Source: an uncultured Bacilli bacterium (GTDB lineage: Bacteria > Bacillota_I > Bacilli_A > RF39 > UBA660). From it: DNA of 64,000 bases. The stretch lies in NCBI GenBank assembly GCA_934098385.1, contig CAKOOJ010000001.1:1-64000 (forward strand). Reading direction: 5' to 3'. This document shows positions 52,722 through 61,167 of the stretch, in pieces. Position 1 is the first letter of the stretch; every line of letters starts with the position of its first letter. Under the pieces are notes generated by a model. It was not told the origin of the DNA. It was given only the letters and a program-made list of their open reading frames with translations, and ran no database searches. The position numbers were made by a program, and so were the translations under genes.

Positions 52722-53243
52722 TTAGTTATTTTTTAAAACGTATTTTTTTATCATGTTTATTGCACTATTTGGATAATAATCTAAAGTATTTATATTAAGT
52801 GGTAAATCATAAATTGTATCATATCCTAACTTCTTTAAAATACTATGATTATTTCTTAGTTTTTCTTCTATTTCTAAATAGTCATGATATTTCTTTAACT
52901 CATTATATTTATTAAAAAAGTCACAATTATTTATAACGCATATAAAACAAAAGCATATTAAAATAAGTGCAGGATAACTAAAGATGAAACCTATACCAAT
53001 TGCAGATAATAATACTGATAGTATAAACCTAATATTACTTAATTTTTTATAAAATTTATACATATCTTTATCTCTAGATATTGCTTGTTTTAACAATTTT
53101 TCATTTAATTCTTTATAATGATTCTTGTTAGAATTATAATATTTAACATAGTCGCCATCTAAATATTCAACAATATATTTATTATCTTCAAATTCATAAT
53201 GACTTATTAATTTACTTAAATCCTTTTTATCATAAAATGTCAT
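52722..53243 (-). CDS. Unknown membrane protein, paralogue A
   Basis: This 173-residue protein carries the same signature as its downstream neighbour: ISHYEFEDNKYIVEYLDGDYV, then LNEKLLKQAISRDKDM, then two helices (LSVLLSAIGIGFIFSYPALILICF). It begins 16 nt after tsaD with GGGGG as ribosome site, so it may be read through from the tsa operon. No family is recognised. Confidence 0.6.
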   Translation of the reverse strand: MTFYDKKDLSKLISHYEFEDNKYIVEYLDGDYVKYYNSNKNHYKELNEKLLKQAISRDKDMYKFYKKLSNIRFILSVLLSAIGIGFIFSYPALILICFCFICVINNCDFFNKYNELKKYHDYLEIEEKLRNNHSILKKLGYDTIYDLPLNINTLDYYPNSAINMIKKYVLKNN

Positions 53244-53259
53244 ATAACCCCCTATAAAT

Positions 53260-54270
53260 TTAATTATCTAAAAAATATTCTTGACTCTTACCATTTAAAG
53301 TAAAATCACTAAATTTTCCTTTTAAATAAAGTGGATATGCTGCACATGCTATCATAGTTGCATTATCAGTACAATATTTAAGTGGTGGAATTGATAAATC
53401 CACATTCATTTCTTTACATAATTCTTCTAATTCTTTTCTTAAATAACCATTTGCACTTACACCACCCGCTACAATTAATCTTTTAATACCTGTAGATTTA
53501 ATTGCTAATCTAGTTTTTCTAATAATTTCATCAATTGCAACAGTTTGGAAACTAGCAGCCATGTCTTCTCTTCTTATTTCGTTGCCTCTTTGTAATTCAT
53601 TGTGAACTAAATTAATTACAGCACTTTTTAATCCGCTAAAAGAGAAATTAATTTCTTCATTATTCATAGGAATTGGTAAATCATAAGTGTTTTTACCTAA
53701 TTCAGCTAGTCTTTCTATATTAGGCCCACCTGGATATTTAAGATCTAATACTCTAGCAACCTTATCAAAACACTCCCCTATCGCGTCGTCCTTCGTAGTA
53801 CCAATAACCGTAAAATCGTAATCACTAGTCATTTTTACAAGTTCAGTATGACCACCACTAACAACAAGTGCTAATGTAGGATATTTTATTTTTTTTACCA
53901 AATTATTTGCAAATATATGTCCCAATATATGGTGTACAGCAATTAGCGGTTTACCATAAACAAGTGCAAGTGTTTTTGCAAATTCTATACCAACTAATAA
54001 ACTACCTAATAAACCAGGAGCATACGTTACCGCTATTGCATCCACTTCAGATATCTTCATATTTGCTTTTTTTAATAAATCACTTAATACTAAAGTAATG
54101 TTTTCTGTGTGCATACGACTTGCTATTTCAGGTACAACACCACCATACATAGCATGAGTATCCATTTGTGTTGAAATAGTAGTAGCAATCTCTACATATC
54201 CATTTTTTACAATCGATATACTAGTTTCATCACAACTACTCTCAATCCCTAATATATAAACATCTTTCAT
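53260..54270 (-). CDS. tsaD: tRNA N6-threonylcarbamoyladenosine synthase subunit TsaD
   Basis: TsaD transfers threonylcarbamoyl to A37 of ANN-reading tRNAs together with TsaB and TsaE. The start LGIESSCDETSISIV, the metal motif HHILGHIFA (two histidines) and VVSGGHTELV are diagnostic, as is VAGGVSANGYLRKEL. Its 336 residues are standard. The start overlaps the rimI stop, and the order tsaB-rimI-tsaD is the common bacterial one. tsaE is not in the window. Confidence 0.97.
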   Translation of the reverse strand: MKDVYILGIESSCDETSISIVKNGYVEIATTISTQMDTHAMYGGVVPEIASRMHTENITLVLSDLLKKANMKISEVDAIAVTYAPGLLGSLLVGIEFAKTLALVYGKPLIAVHHILGHIFANNLVKKIKYPTLALVVSGGHTELVKMTSDYDFTVIGTTKDDAIGECFDKVARVLDLKYPGGPNIERLAELGKNTYDLPIPMNNEEINFSFSGLKSAVINLVHNELQRGNEIRREDMAASFQTVAIDEIIRKTRLAIKSTGIKRLIVAGGVSANGYLRKELEELCKEMNVDLSIPPLKYCTDNATMIACAAYPLYLKGKFSDFTLNGKSQEYFLDN

Positions 54271-54671
54271 AACATCAACTCCATAACATAAGCGTCCATA
54301 TTATCATAATATTTCTTTCTTATATTTATAATTTTAAAATCATATTTTTTATATAATTTAATTGCATTATCATTATCACATCTAACTTCTAACATAACTT
54401 TTTCACTATTACCTATTAATTCTTCTAACAATTTAGATGCAATATTCTTTCTTCTATATAATTTGTCAACAACAATATAAAGTAAATCGGTTATTTCATA
54501 CATTGTTTTAAATATTATAAAACCTACTAATTTATTATCAATATAATAGCCTATAATTTCTTTGTTTTTTATTATTTCTTCTAAATTATTTAATTTATCA
54601 AAATTATCATTTATTAATTTACCCAATTCTATTATTCTATTTATATCTTTTATATTACAATTATTTATCAT
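54267..54671 (-). CDS. rimI: RimI-like GNAT N-acetyltransferase
   Basis: This is a 134-residue GNAT protein between tsaB and tsaD, the usual rimI location. The acetyl-CoA loop is LYIVVDKLYRRKNIASKLLEELI, with R-R-K-N-I-A in place of the common RGxGxG/A, and the C-terminal LEVRCDNDNAIKLYKKYDFKIINIRKKYY motif is typical. RimI acetylates the N-terminus of ribosomal protein S18; the assignment rests on context and fold. Confidence 0.82.
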   Translation of the reverse strand: MINNCNIKDINRIIELGKLINDNFDKLNNLEEIIKNKEIIGYYIDNKLVGFIIFKTMYEITDLLYIVVDKLYRRKNIASKLLEELIGNSEKVMLEVRCDNDNAIKLYKKYDFKIINIRKKYYDNMDAYVMELML

Positions 54672-55242
54672 TTAAAGCATCAATTCCTTTAATATATATT
54701 GGATTTACTAAATGAGGATTTATTCCTTCTTTATTTTTTAAATAATTATATATATCATTTAAATTAAAACTATTATTTTCTATTAAATAATCTTTTTTAT
54801 CTTCTACATATTTATCATATTCTTTATTATTTAAATAAATATAATTAGATAATAAATCATTATCTTTAGTAAAATATCCTATATATTTTCCTTTTAAATC
54901 AGGTATAGCTACTAACTTATTTTTATCACTTGTATAACTTACTGCATATGCTTCTAAACTAGTAATAGTTTTTATAGTTATATCTAACGTATAAGCTAAA
55001 GTTTTAGCAATAGTAACTCCTATCCTAACTCCTGTAAATGATCCAGGACCATTAACAACAATTATTTCATTTAAATAGTTAGTTTTTATTTCATTTTTAT
55101 CTAATAGTTCTTCTATCATTGGTATTGTATAAATACTATGGTTTCTACTAGAAACTTGTTCTAATCTATCAATTTCTTTACCATCTTTTAAAAGACCTAT
55201 AGTTATTAATTCACTAAAAGTACTTATAAATAAAGTATACAT
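54661..55242 (-). CDS. tsaB: tRNA threonylcarbamoyladenosine biosynthesis protein TsaB
   Basis: TsaB is the partner that stabilises TsaD. The N-terminal FISTFSELITIGLLKDG and the GPGSFTGVRIGVTIAKTLAYTL motif are diagnostic. The start at 55242 follows GGAGTTG; an upstream TTG lies before that site. Its 193 residues are slightly short. It is the first gene of the tsaB-rimI-tsaD set with an 11-bp overlap into rimI. Confidence 0.92.
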   Translation of the reverse strand: MYTLFISTFSELITIGLLKDGKEIDRLEQVSSRNHSIYTIPMIEELLDKNEIKTNYLNEIIVVNGPGSFTGVRIGVTIAKTLAYTLDITIKTITSLEAYAVSYTSDKNKLVAIPDLKGKYIGYFTKDNDLLSNYIYLNNKEYDKYVEDKKDYLIENNSFNLNDIYNYLKNKEGINPHLVNPIYIKGIDALNDK

Positions 55243-55370
55243 AAAATCAACTCCGCACAACGTATTATATCACAAATCAAAGTAAATACAAAATATAGAA
55301 CAAAAGATAAAATATAAATTATAAAAATTTAATTTAAAAATATCTTAAATATAGTTATAAAACAATATTA

Positions 55371-55396
55371 AAAAAGACTCGTATTTTACGAGTACT
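55371..55396 (-). terminator. mscL terminator
   Basis: ACTCGTA (55377-55383) pairs with TACGAGT (55387-55393) with a 3-nt loop and a T run on the minus strand. Confidence 0.8.
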
Positions 55397-55438
55397 TATA
55401 AGTAATAGTAGACACTCAATAAATGAATATTCTATCTT

Positions 55439-55831
55439 TTATTTTTCTTTTAATAAATCTCTAATTTCTTCTAATAATAATTCTTCATTAGATTTTTTTA
55501 AAACAACTTCTTCTTTTTTCTTTTTGTTCTTTGTATTATCTGCTATTGTATTAAATATTTTAATAACCATAAATATACAAAACGCTACAATTAAAAAGTC
55601 TAATATATTTTGTATAAATACACCATAATTTATAGTTGCATCTTTTACTTTTAAAGTTAAATTACTAAAATCATGTCCCCCTATTATAATTCCTATTATA
55701 GGCATTAAAATATCATTTACTAGACTAGTAACTATTTTTTGGAAAGCTCCACCTATTATAACACCTACCGCTAAATCTATTACATTTCCCTTACTTATGA
55801 ATTTTTTGAATTCTTCTACTATCTTTTTCAT
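55439..55831 (-). CDS. mscL: Large-conductance mechanosensitive channel MscL
   Basis: MscL opens under membrane tension to release solutes after osmotic downshock. The 130-residue protein has the N-terminal amphipathic helix and first pore helix FISKGNVIDLAVGVIIGGAFQKIVTSLVNDILMP, the second helix FIQNILDFLIVAFCIFMVIKIFN, and the C-terminal charged bundle ending LLLEEIRDLLKEK. Its start lies 41 nt inside the plsC-like gene, a long overlap that suggests coupling. Confidence 0.95.
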   Translation of the reverse strand: MKKIVEEFKKFISKGNVIDLAVGVIIGGAFQKIVTSLVNDILMPIIGIIIGGHDFSNLTLKVKDATINYGVFIQNILDFLIVAFCIFMVIKIFNTIADNTKNKKKKEEVVLKKSNEELLLEEIRDLLKEK

Positions 55832-56411
55832 TTTCTTTCATTAACCTTTCTACTTCTTTATATAATTTTTTATTAGCTTCATCTATTTCCATATTAGTTA
55901 CTTTAAATGGTTTACCATATCTAATCATAAGATTTTTACTTCTAAATTTATAATCGCCGGTAATACCAAATGGTATTAAATATGAATCTGTTTTTTTAGC
56001 CATAGATACGGCACCATATTTAAATGGTAACAATATTTTATTAGTTCTATTTCTAGTTCCTTCTGGAAATAATCCTATTGCACCACCATCATTTAGTACA
56101 CTTAATGCAAGATCTACTGCTCTTTTATCCTTATGTTTTCTATCTACACTAATACATCCTACATAATTAAAAAACCATCTTGTTTTTTTAGAATCAAAAT
56201 ATTCTTTTTTAGCCATATAATGTATTCCCCTTTTTGTAGCAAATATAGTTAAAAATTGATCAAATAAATGAATATGATTACCAACAATTAAAATACTTCC
56301 ATCTTTAGGTATATATTCTTTATTAATTATTTTAGGATTATAATATAGTAAAAATATAGGTTTTACTATAGGTCTTAATATTTTATATAAAATTGGAACA
56401 TCTTTATTCAT
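55791..56411 (-). CDS. 1-acyl-sn-glycerol-3-phosphate acyltransferase (PlsC-like) A
   Basis: This is a phospholipid-synthesis acyltransferase. The catalytic NHxxxxD motif is GNHIHLFDQ (about 46-54) and the substrate motif is FPEGTRNRT. It has a hydrophobic N-terminus that may lie in the membrane. The start chosen is the second ATG at 56411, 6 nt after GGAG. It overlaps the acyl-CoA synthetase upstream and mscL downstream. A second acyltransferase lies on the other side of the synthetase. Confidence 0.88.
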   Translation of the reverse strand: MNKDVPILYKILRPIVKPIFLLYYNPKIINKEYIPKDGSILIVGNHIHLFDQFLTIFATKRGIHYMAKKEYFDSKKTRWFFNYVGCISVDRKHKDKRAVDLALSVLNDGGAIGLFPEGTRNRTNKILLPFKYGAVSMAKKTDSYLIPFGITGDYKFRSKNLMIRYGKPFKVTNMEIDEANKKLYKEVERLMKENEKDSRRIQKIHK

Positions 56412-58137
56412 CATCTACTCCATCATCTTCCATTAATTTTCTAAAATCTACTTTACCAATCTTTGTTTTCGGTAAACTTTTTCTATATATGAATTTATAA
56501 GGTACCATATGATGTTCTAAATTTTTCTTACAAAATTCTTTTATTTCACTTTTTATAAATAATCCATGAAATCCGGATTTTAATACTATAAATGCTTTTG
56601 GAACTTCTTTTTTATATGGATGTGGCATTCCTACAACTGAACATTGTAAAACAGCAGGATGACTTTCAATAACACTTTCTATGTGGCTAGGATATACATT
56701 ATAACCACTACATATAATCATTCTTTTACTTCTTCCCTTATAAAAAGTAAAACCATCTTCATCCATATAACCTAAATCACCAGTATGTAGCCAAATATGT
56801 CCATCATCATGCATTTGCAAAGCTTCATTAGTTTCTGTTTCGTTATTTAAATAACCTAACATTAAAGCCTTATTATGAATACATATTTCTCCTACTTCAT
56901 TATATTTACATCTTTCTCTTGTGGCAGGATTGATAATTTTAATATAATTACCTGGCATTGGTATTCCAATAGAACCACTCTTATTAATTTTCTTTGTTCC
57001 TAAACATATAGCGGATAAAGCTTCTGTTAAACCATATCCTTGTGTAATAATAGTATCAGCATTATGTTTAATTAAATAGCGATTTACATCATCTTCAAGA
57101 GTTTTGGGCAAAGTATCTCCACCACTAATAACGTATTTTAAATTACTTAAATCTAAATTTTTAACGTTTCTGCTATTTATTAAAGCCTCAAATAAAGTTG
57201 GTACTCCAAATATAATACTAGGTTTAGTTTTATTAAGTAGTACATCAAATTTCTTAGGATCAAAAGTTGGGACAAGTATGCATTTATAACCACATGCAAT
57301 TTGAACATGCATAGATACCGCTAAACCAAATCCATGAAAATTAGGCATTATTGCAAGACAACCCTCACCTACATTCATATTTTTAACAATAACCTTATCT
57401 TGTTCAGTTAGTAGCAAAAAAGCTCTATTTTGAATTACTACATTCTTTGGTTTCCCACTAGTACCACCACTATGTAAAATAACTGCCGGAGTATTTTTTG
57501 TATATTTCTTAAATTTAATATTCTTTTTATTAACAAATAAACTTTTTAAATTAAATAAGAACCAATTTGTATATAATTTATTTAAATGATAATGCTCATA
57601 TTTTTTAATATTCATTATTTTATATGGCAATTTCATATAAAATTTCATAGAATTACTTGCACTTACAAATATAACCTTTTTAACATTAGTAGAAGATATA
57701 ATATTTTTTACCTTAGAATAAAACATATCAATCATTATTAAATATTTACTCTTAGTAGAAATTAAAGATTCTTTAATTTCTTCCTCTGCAGATAACGGAT
57801 GTATCATATTACCTATAGCACCTATTTTATTAAGAGCATATAAACATATTAATGCCTCTGGTACATTGGGTAAACAAATTGATATAATATCACCTTTTTT
57901 AACTCCATTATATTTAAAACTAATTGCACATCTATCAATTTTCTTTAAAAATTTCTTGTACTTAATTTTATTACCTAAATATTCTATAGCAACACTATTT
58001 GGATATCTTAAACAAGTTCTTTTAATTTGTTCATAAATAGATATATTAGGAATTTTAATATTAAATTCATTATCATCATAATATTTTTTCCATGGAGCAG
58101 GAATATCTTTTTTTATTTTAAATAGATTAAATAACAT
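56404..58137 (-). CDS. AMP-forming acyl-CoA/acyl-ACP synthetase
   Basis: This 577-residue ANL-superfamily enzyme activates a carboxylic acid, probably a fatty acid, with ATP. The motifs AVILHSGGTSGKPKNV (P-loop), ITQGYGLTEA, WLHTGDLGYMDEDGF and KRMIICSGYNVYPSHIE are present, with the C-terminal lysine in KTKIGKVDFRKL. It sits between two PlsC-like acyltransferases with overlapping or near-touching ends, so it likely feeds them activated acyl chains, for example from exogenous fatty acids. Confidence 0.9.
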   Translation of the reverse strand: MLFNLFKIKKDIPAPWKKYYDDNEFNIKIPNISIYEQIKRTCLRYPNSVAIEYLGNKIKYKKFLKKIDRCAISFKYNGVKKGDIISICLPNVPEALICLYALNKIGAIGNMIHPLSAEEEIKESLISTKSKYLIMIDMFYSKVKNIISSTNVKKVIFVSASNSMKFYMKLPYKIMNIKKYEHYHLNKLYTNWFLFNLKSLFVNKKNIKFKKYTKNTPAVILHSGGTSGKPKNVVIQNRAFLLLTEQDKVIVKNMNVGEGCLAIMPNFHGFGLAVSMHVQIACGYKCILVPTFDPKKFDVLLNKTKPSIIFGVPTLFEALINSRNVKNLDLSNLKYVISGGDTLPKTLEDDVNRYLIKHNADTIITQGYGLTEALSAICLGTKKINKSGSIGIPMPGNYIKIINPATRERCKYNEVGEICIHNKALMLGYLNNETETNEALQMHDDGHIWLHTGDLGYMDEDGFTFYKGRSKRMIICSGYNVYPSHIESVIESHPAVLQCSVVGMPHPYKKEVPKAFIVLKSGFHGLFIKSEIKEFCKKNLEHHMVPYKFIYRKSLPKTKIGKVDFRKLMEDDGVDDE

Positions 58138-58141
58138 ATCA

Positions 58142-58720
58142 TCAACCTCTCATATTATTAATTATATCATATAATCTTTTATTATCACTTAATATATCAT
58201 TACTTGGATATATTAAATCACCAAATACTATCTTTACCTTTTTTCTAAATATTTTATATCTACCTATTATTTTAAATGGTAATATAGGTGTATTAGTATC
58301 ATTACTTAATTTACTAGTTCCTATTTTAAATGGTAATAAATTAGGATATTTATCTTTTTCAGTTGTTCCTTCTGGAAATATGCAAACCACTAAATTATTA
58401 TCTAAGTAGTACTTTGCATTTTTTAAAACATTTTTATCTTTCTTACTTCTATCTACTGAAATTAAACCCATATTTTTAAAAATAATTCCTTTTAATCCAT
58501 AAAATAATTCTTTCTTTGCTAAAAAATGTATTTGTCTATCAAATATACTCATTAACAAAACTGGGTCTAATATACTAGTATGATTACCAGCTAGTATAAC
58601 TTTATCTTTATAATTAATATTGTTTTTATTAATTATTGTAGGTTTATATATAAATTTAAATATAGGAGATAAACTATATTTAATGCATTTATATAACACA
58701 TTATCTTTATATTTATTCAT
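58142..58720 (-). CDS. 1-acyl-sn-glycerol-3-phosphate acyltransferase (PlsC-like) B
   Basis: This is a 192-residue acyltransferase. It has GNHTSILDP (the NHxxxxD motif) and FPEGTTEKDKYP, and the same N-terminal pattern (IFKFIYKPTIINKNNI) as the copy at 55791-56411. Its start overlaps the murB end by 8 nt. The two copies may act at different positions or on different acceptors; the sequence does not say which. Confidence 0.85.
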   Translation of the reverse strand: MNKYKDNVLYKCIKYSLSPIFKFIYKPTIINKNNINYKDKVILAGNHTSILDPVLLMSIFDRQIHFLAKKELFYGLKGIIFKNMGLISVDRSKKDKNVLKNAKYYLDNNLVVCIFPEGTTEKDKYPNLLPFKIGTSKLSNDTNTPILPFKIIGRYKIFRKKVKIVFGDLIYPSNDILSDNKRLYDIINNMRG

Positions 58721-59591
58721 TATACTTTATTATTTCCTGTTCTAAAATTAAATCTATATTATATTTATTTTTTATCTCTTTTTTTATATAGTTTATTAAA
58801 TTAATTATGTCTTCACTTGTTGCATTATCTTTATTAATTATAAAATTAGCATGTTTAGTAGATACATAGGCCCCATTTATATGATATCCTTTTAAAAGTG
58901 CATCTTCAATTAGTTTACCAGCACTAATATTTGATGGATTTCTAAATACACTACCTGCATTAGGATACATAAGGGGTTGACTATTTTTTCTTTTTTGTAT
59001 ATTTTCTTTTATAATGGATAACATTCTTTCCTTATCATCATTTATTAATTTAAACTTAGCACCTATTATAATCATGTTTTTATTATATTTAAAAATACTA
59101 TCTCTATATAGAAAATTACAGTCTTCTTTTTTTATTGTTTTTATTTCATTATTTATAATACAAGTTACTTCTTCTAAATAGTCACTAATAAGTGTATTAT
59201 AACATCCTGCATTTTGTACTATAGCTCCACCTAAAGTACCTGGTATACCACTTAGGTTTTCAAGTCCGCCTAAATTATTATTTACCAAATTCTGTACTAG
59301 TATTGTTAATGGAATTCCAGCTTCAGCATAAACCATATTATCTTTTATATCTATATTATTTAAATTATTTAAGAGTATTATTACTCCATCGTAATTTTCA
59401 TCTGGTAATATGATATTGCTACCTTTTCCTATTATAAAATATTTTATATTATTACTTCTTAGATATTTTAAAAGTAAAAGCAATTTATTTTTATCGTATG
59501 GTTTAACTAAATATTTTGCTCTTCCACCAATTTTATAAGTATTATATATTTTTAAATCAACATTATTTTCTACTTCACCATATTCTTGCAC
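58713..59591 (-). CDS. murB: UDP-N-acetylenolpyruvoylglucosamine reductase
   Basis: MurB makes UDP-MurNAc for peptidoglycan. The FAD part has TYKIGGRAKYLVKP and FIIGKGSNIILPD, then ENLSGIPGTLGGAIVQNAG; the catalytic serine is in PNAGSVFRNP and the C-terminal substrate loop follows. The chosen start is GTG at 59591, 7 nt after GAGGG, giving 293 residues, which fits the family; the longer reading adds a hydrophobic stretch without support. A TATAAT box lies at 59611-59616 on the minus strand. Confidence 0.94.
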   Translation of the reverse strand: MQEYGEVENNVDLKIYNTYKIGGRAKYLVKPYDKNKLLLLLKYLRSNNIKYFIIGKGSNIILPDENYDGVIILLNNLNNIDIKDNMVYAEAGIPLTILVQNLVNNNLGGLENLSGIPGTLGGAIVQNAGCYNTLISDYLEEVTCIINNEIKTIKKEDCNFLYRDSIFKYNKNMIIIGAKFKLINDDKERMLSIIKENIQKRKNSQPLMYPNAGSVFRNPSNISAGKLIEDALLKGYHINGAYVSTKHANFIINKDNATSEDIINLINYIKKEIKNKYNIDLILEQEIIKYNE

Positions 59592-59623
59592 ATTATCACC
59601 CTCTATTAAAATTATAACATTAA

Positions 59624-59655
59624 AAGAAAAAAAAGAATAACAAAATGTCATTCTT
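59624..59655 (-). terminator. Terminator of the flavoprotein operon
   Basis: AAGAATAACA (59633-59642) pairs with TGTCATTCTT (59646-59655) with one wobble; a long T run follows on the minus strand. Confidence 0.75.
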
Positions 59656-59659
59656 CTTA

Positions 59660-59735
59660 CGAATTAGTGCTCACTAATCCAACCCTTATAGCAATATATT
59701 ATTCTTGCTACTATAAATATATTACTTTACACATT
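59660..59735 (-). other. Structured intergenic segment (possible small RNA or 3' UTR)
   Basis: Between the flavoprotein gene and its terminator there are two more inverted repeats: ATTAGTG/CACTAAT near 59662-59677 and TAGCAA/TTGCTA near 59706-59730. With the terminator they could form a three-hairpin RNA. No family was recognised and no separate promoter is evident. Confidence 0.35.
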
Positions 59736-59772
59736 GCTTTTCAATATGTTTAGAGTTTGTTTACACCTTAGT

Positions 59773-61164
59773 TTACATTTTATTTAAAATATCTCTAGCA
59801 GCTACTAATCCTGTAGCGGCAGCAACAACTATATTTCCTGCTTTTCCAGCACCATCACCAATAAAATATATATTTTTATTATTTAATAACGCAAAATTAT
59901 TATCAGTTTCTATTTCATTTGAGAAAAATTTTATTTCTGGGCCATATAATAGTGTTTCATCATTATTTACACCAGGTATTATTTTATCTAGGGTTTCTAA
60001 GCCATCTAATATATTAGTTATTATTCTTTTAGGCATAACAAGAGCTAGATCACCTGCAACAACGTCTTTTAATGTTGGTGTTATAAAAGATTTTTCTAAT
60101 CTGCTTTGTCTTGTTCTTCTAAATTTTTTTAGATCTCCTAATGTTTGTATAATAGGTTTCCCATCTCCTAAACAGTTTGCAATTTTTGCAATACATTCAC
60201 CATATTCTCTAGTATTAGTAACAGGCTCAGTTAAATTTATTTTAGTTATAAAAGCAAAGTTGCTATTATTTGTTTTAACGTTTTTTAATGCATGACCATT
60301 TACACATATATATCCATAATAATTTTCTTTAGTAACAAAACCTCCCGGATTTGTACAAAAAGTTCTAATTTCATCTCCATATGTTTTAGTCTTAATGAAT
60401 ATACTGGGATCATAAATAATATTGCACAAGTCTTCTAATATTTCTTTTCTTACCTCTACTCTGACACCAACTTCTATGCTTTGAGATAAATATGGTATAT
60501 TATGTTTATCGGAATAATCTTGTACCCATTTAGCACCAGTTCTGCCTGGAGCCACTACTACTTTTTTTGCGTCGTAGCTAACAGTTTTTTTGCCTTTTTT
60601 ACCAATAACCTTTAAATTATTTTCTTCTTCTATAATGTCTAATACATCAATATTTTCTAATAATTCTACATTTTTATCTTTTAAATAATTAGTGAAATCA
60701 ATAATATATCCTGGTAATTTATCACTACCTAAATGTTTTTGTTTTATAATTAAAAGTTTTGCTCCATGTTTTGCAATATCTTTTTTTATTTTTAAAGCTT
60801 TATCCATATTAGATGGATAAATATCACTATCCATTTTAAATTCATTAAATATTTTTTCAGTATCGTCTAAAAGATTTAAAGCATCATCTTCACTCATGTA
60901 TTTATATAAATCACTTTTACCAAGTTTAGGAACAAAATTAAGTTTTCCATCACTAAAAGTTCCTGCACCGCCAAATCCAGAAAGTATTCCACATGGAGTG
61001 CAGTTTTGGCATTTAATTCCAAACTTATTCATAGGACATACTCTGTGATGAGCAAATTTTCCTCTATCTAAAAGTAATATTTTTAAATTTTTATTTTTAT
61101 TTATAAGTTCATAAGCGGTAAAAAGTCCAGCAGGTCCTGCACCAACTATAACAACATCATACAT
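59773..61164 (-). CDS. FAD-dependent dehydrogenase (COG2509-like)
   Basis: This is a 463-residue flavoprotein with an N-terminal dinucleotide fold (VVIVGAGPAGLFTAYEL), a cysteine cluster (VCPMNKFGIKCQNCTPCGILSG), then GFGGAGTFSDGKLN, and at the C-terminus NIYFIGDGAGKAGNIVVAAATG. This is the uncharacterised FAD-dependent dehydrogenase family found in many anaerobes; the cysteines may hold a metal site or act in redox. GGAG precedes the start. It lies 3 nt after prs. Confidence 0.82.
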   Translation of the reverse strand: MYDVVIVGAGPAGLFTAYELINKNKNLKILLLDRGKFAHHRVCPMNKFGIKCQNCTPCGILSGFGGAGTFSDGKLNFVPKLGKSDLYKYMSEDDALNLLDDTEKIFNEFKMDSDIYPSNMDKALKIKKDIAKHGAKLLIIKQKHLGSDKLPGYIIDFTNYLKDKNVELLENIDVLDIIEEENNLKVIGKKGKKTVSYDAKKVVVAPGRTGAKWVQDYSDKHNIPYLSQSIEVGVRVEVRKEILEDLCNIIYDPSIFIKTKTYGDEIRTFCTNPGGFVTKENYYGYICVNGHALKNVKTNNSNFAFITKINLTEPVTNTREYGECIAKIANCLGDGKPIIQTLGDLKKFRRTRQSRLEKSFITPTLKDVVAGDLALVMPKRIITNILDGLETLDKIIPGVNNDETLLYGPEIKFFSNEIETDNNFALLNNKNIYFIGDGAGKAGNIVVAAATGLVAARDILNKM

Positions 61165-61167
61165 ATT

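Noticed and set aside
56404..58137. Non-ribosomal peptide or siderophore gene cluster
   Set aside because: The AMP-forming enzyme has no carrier or condensation domain and sits with PlsC-type acyltransferases, so lipid metabolism is the better reading.
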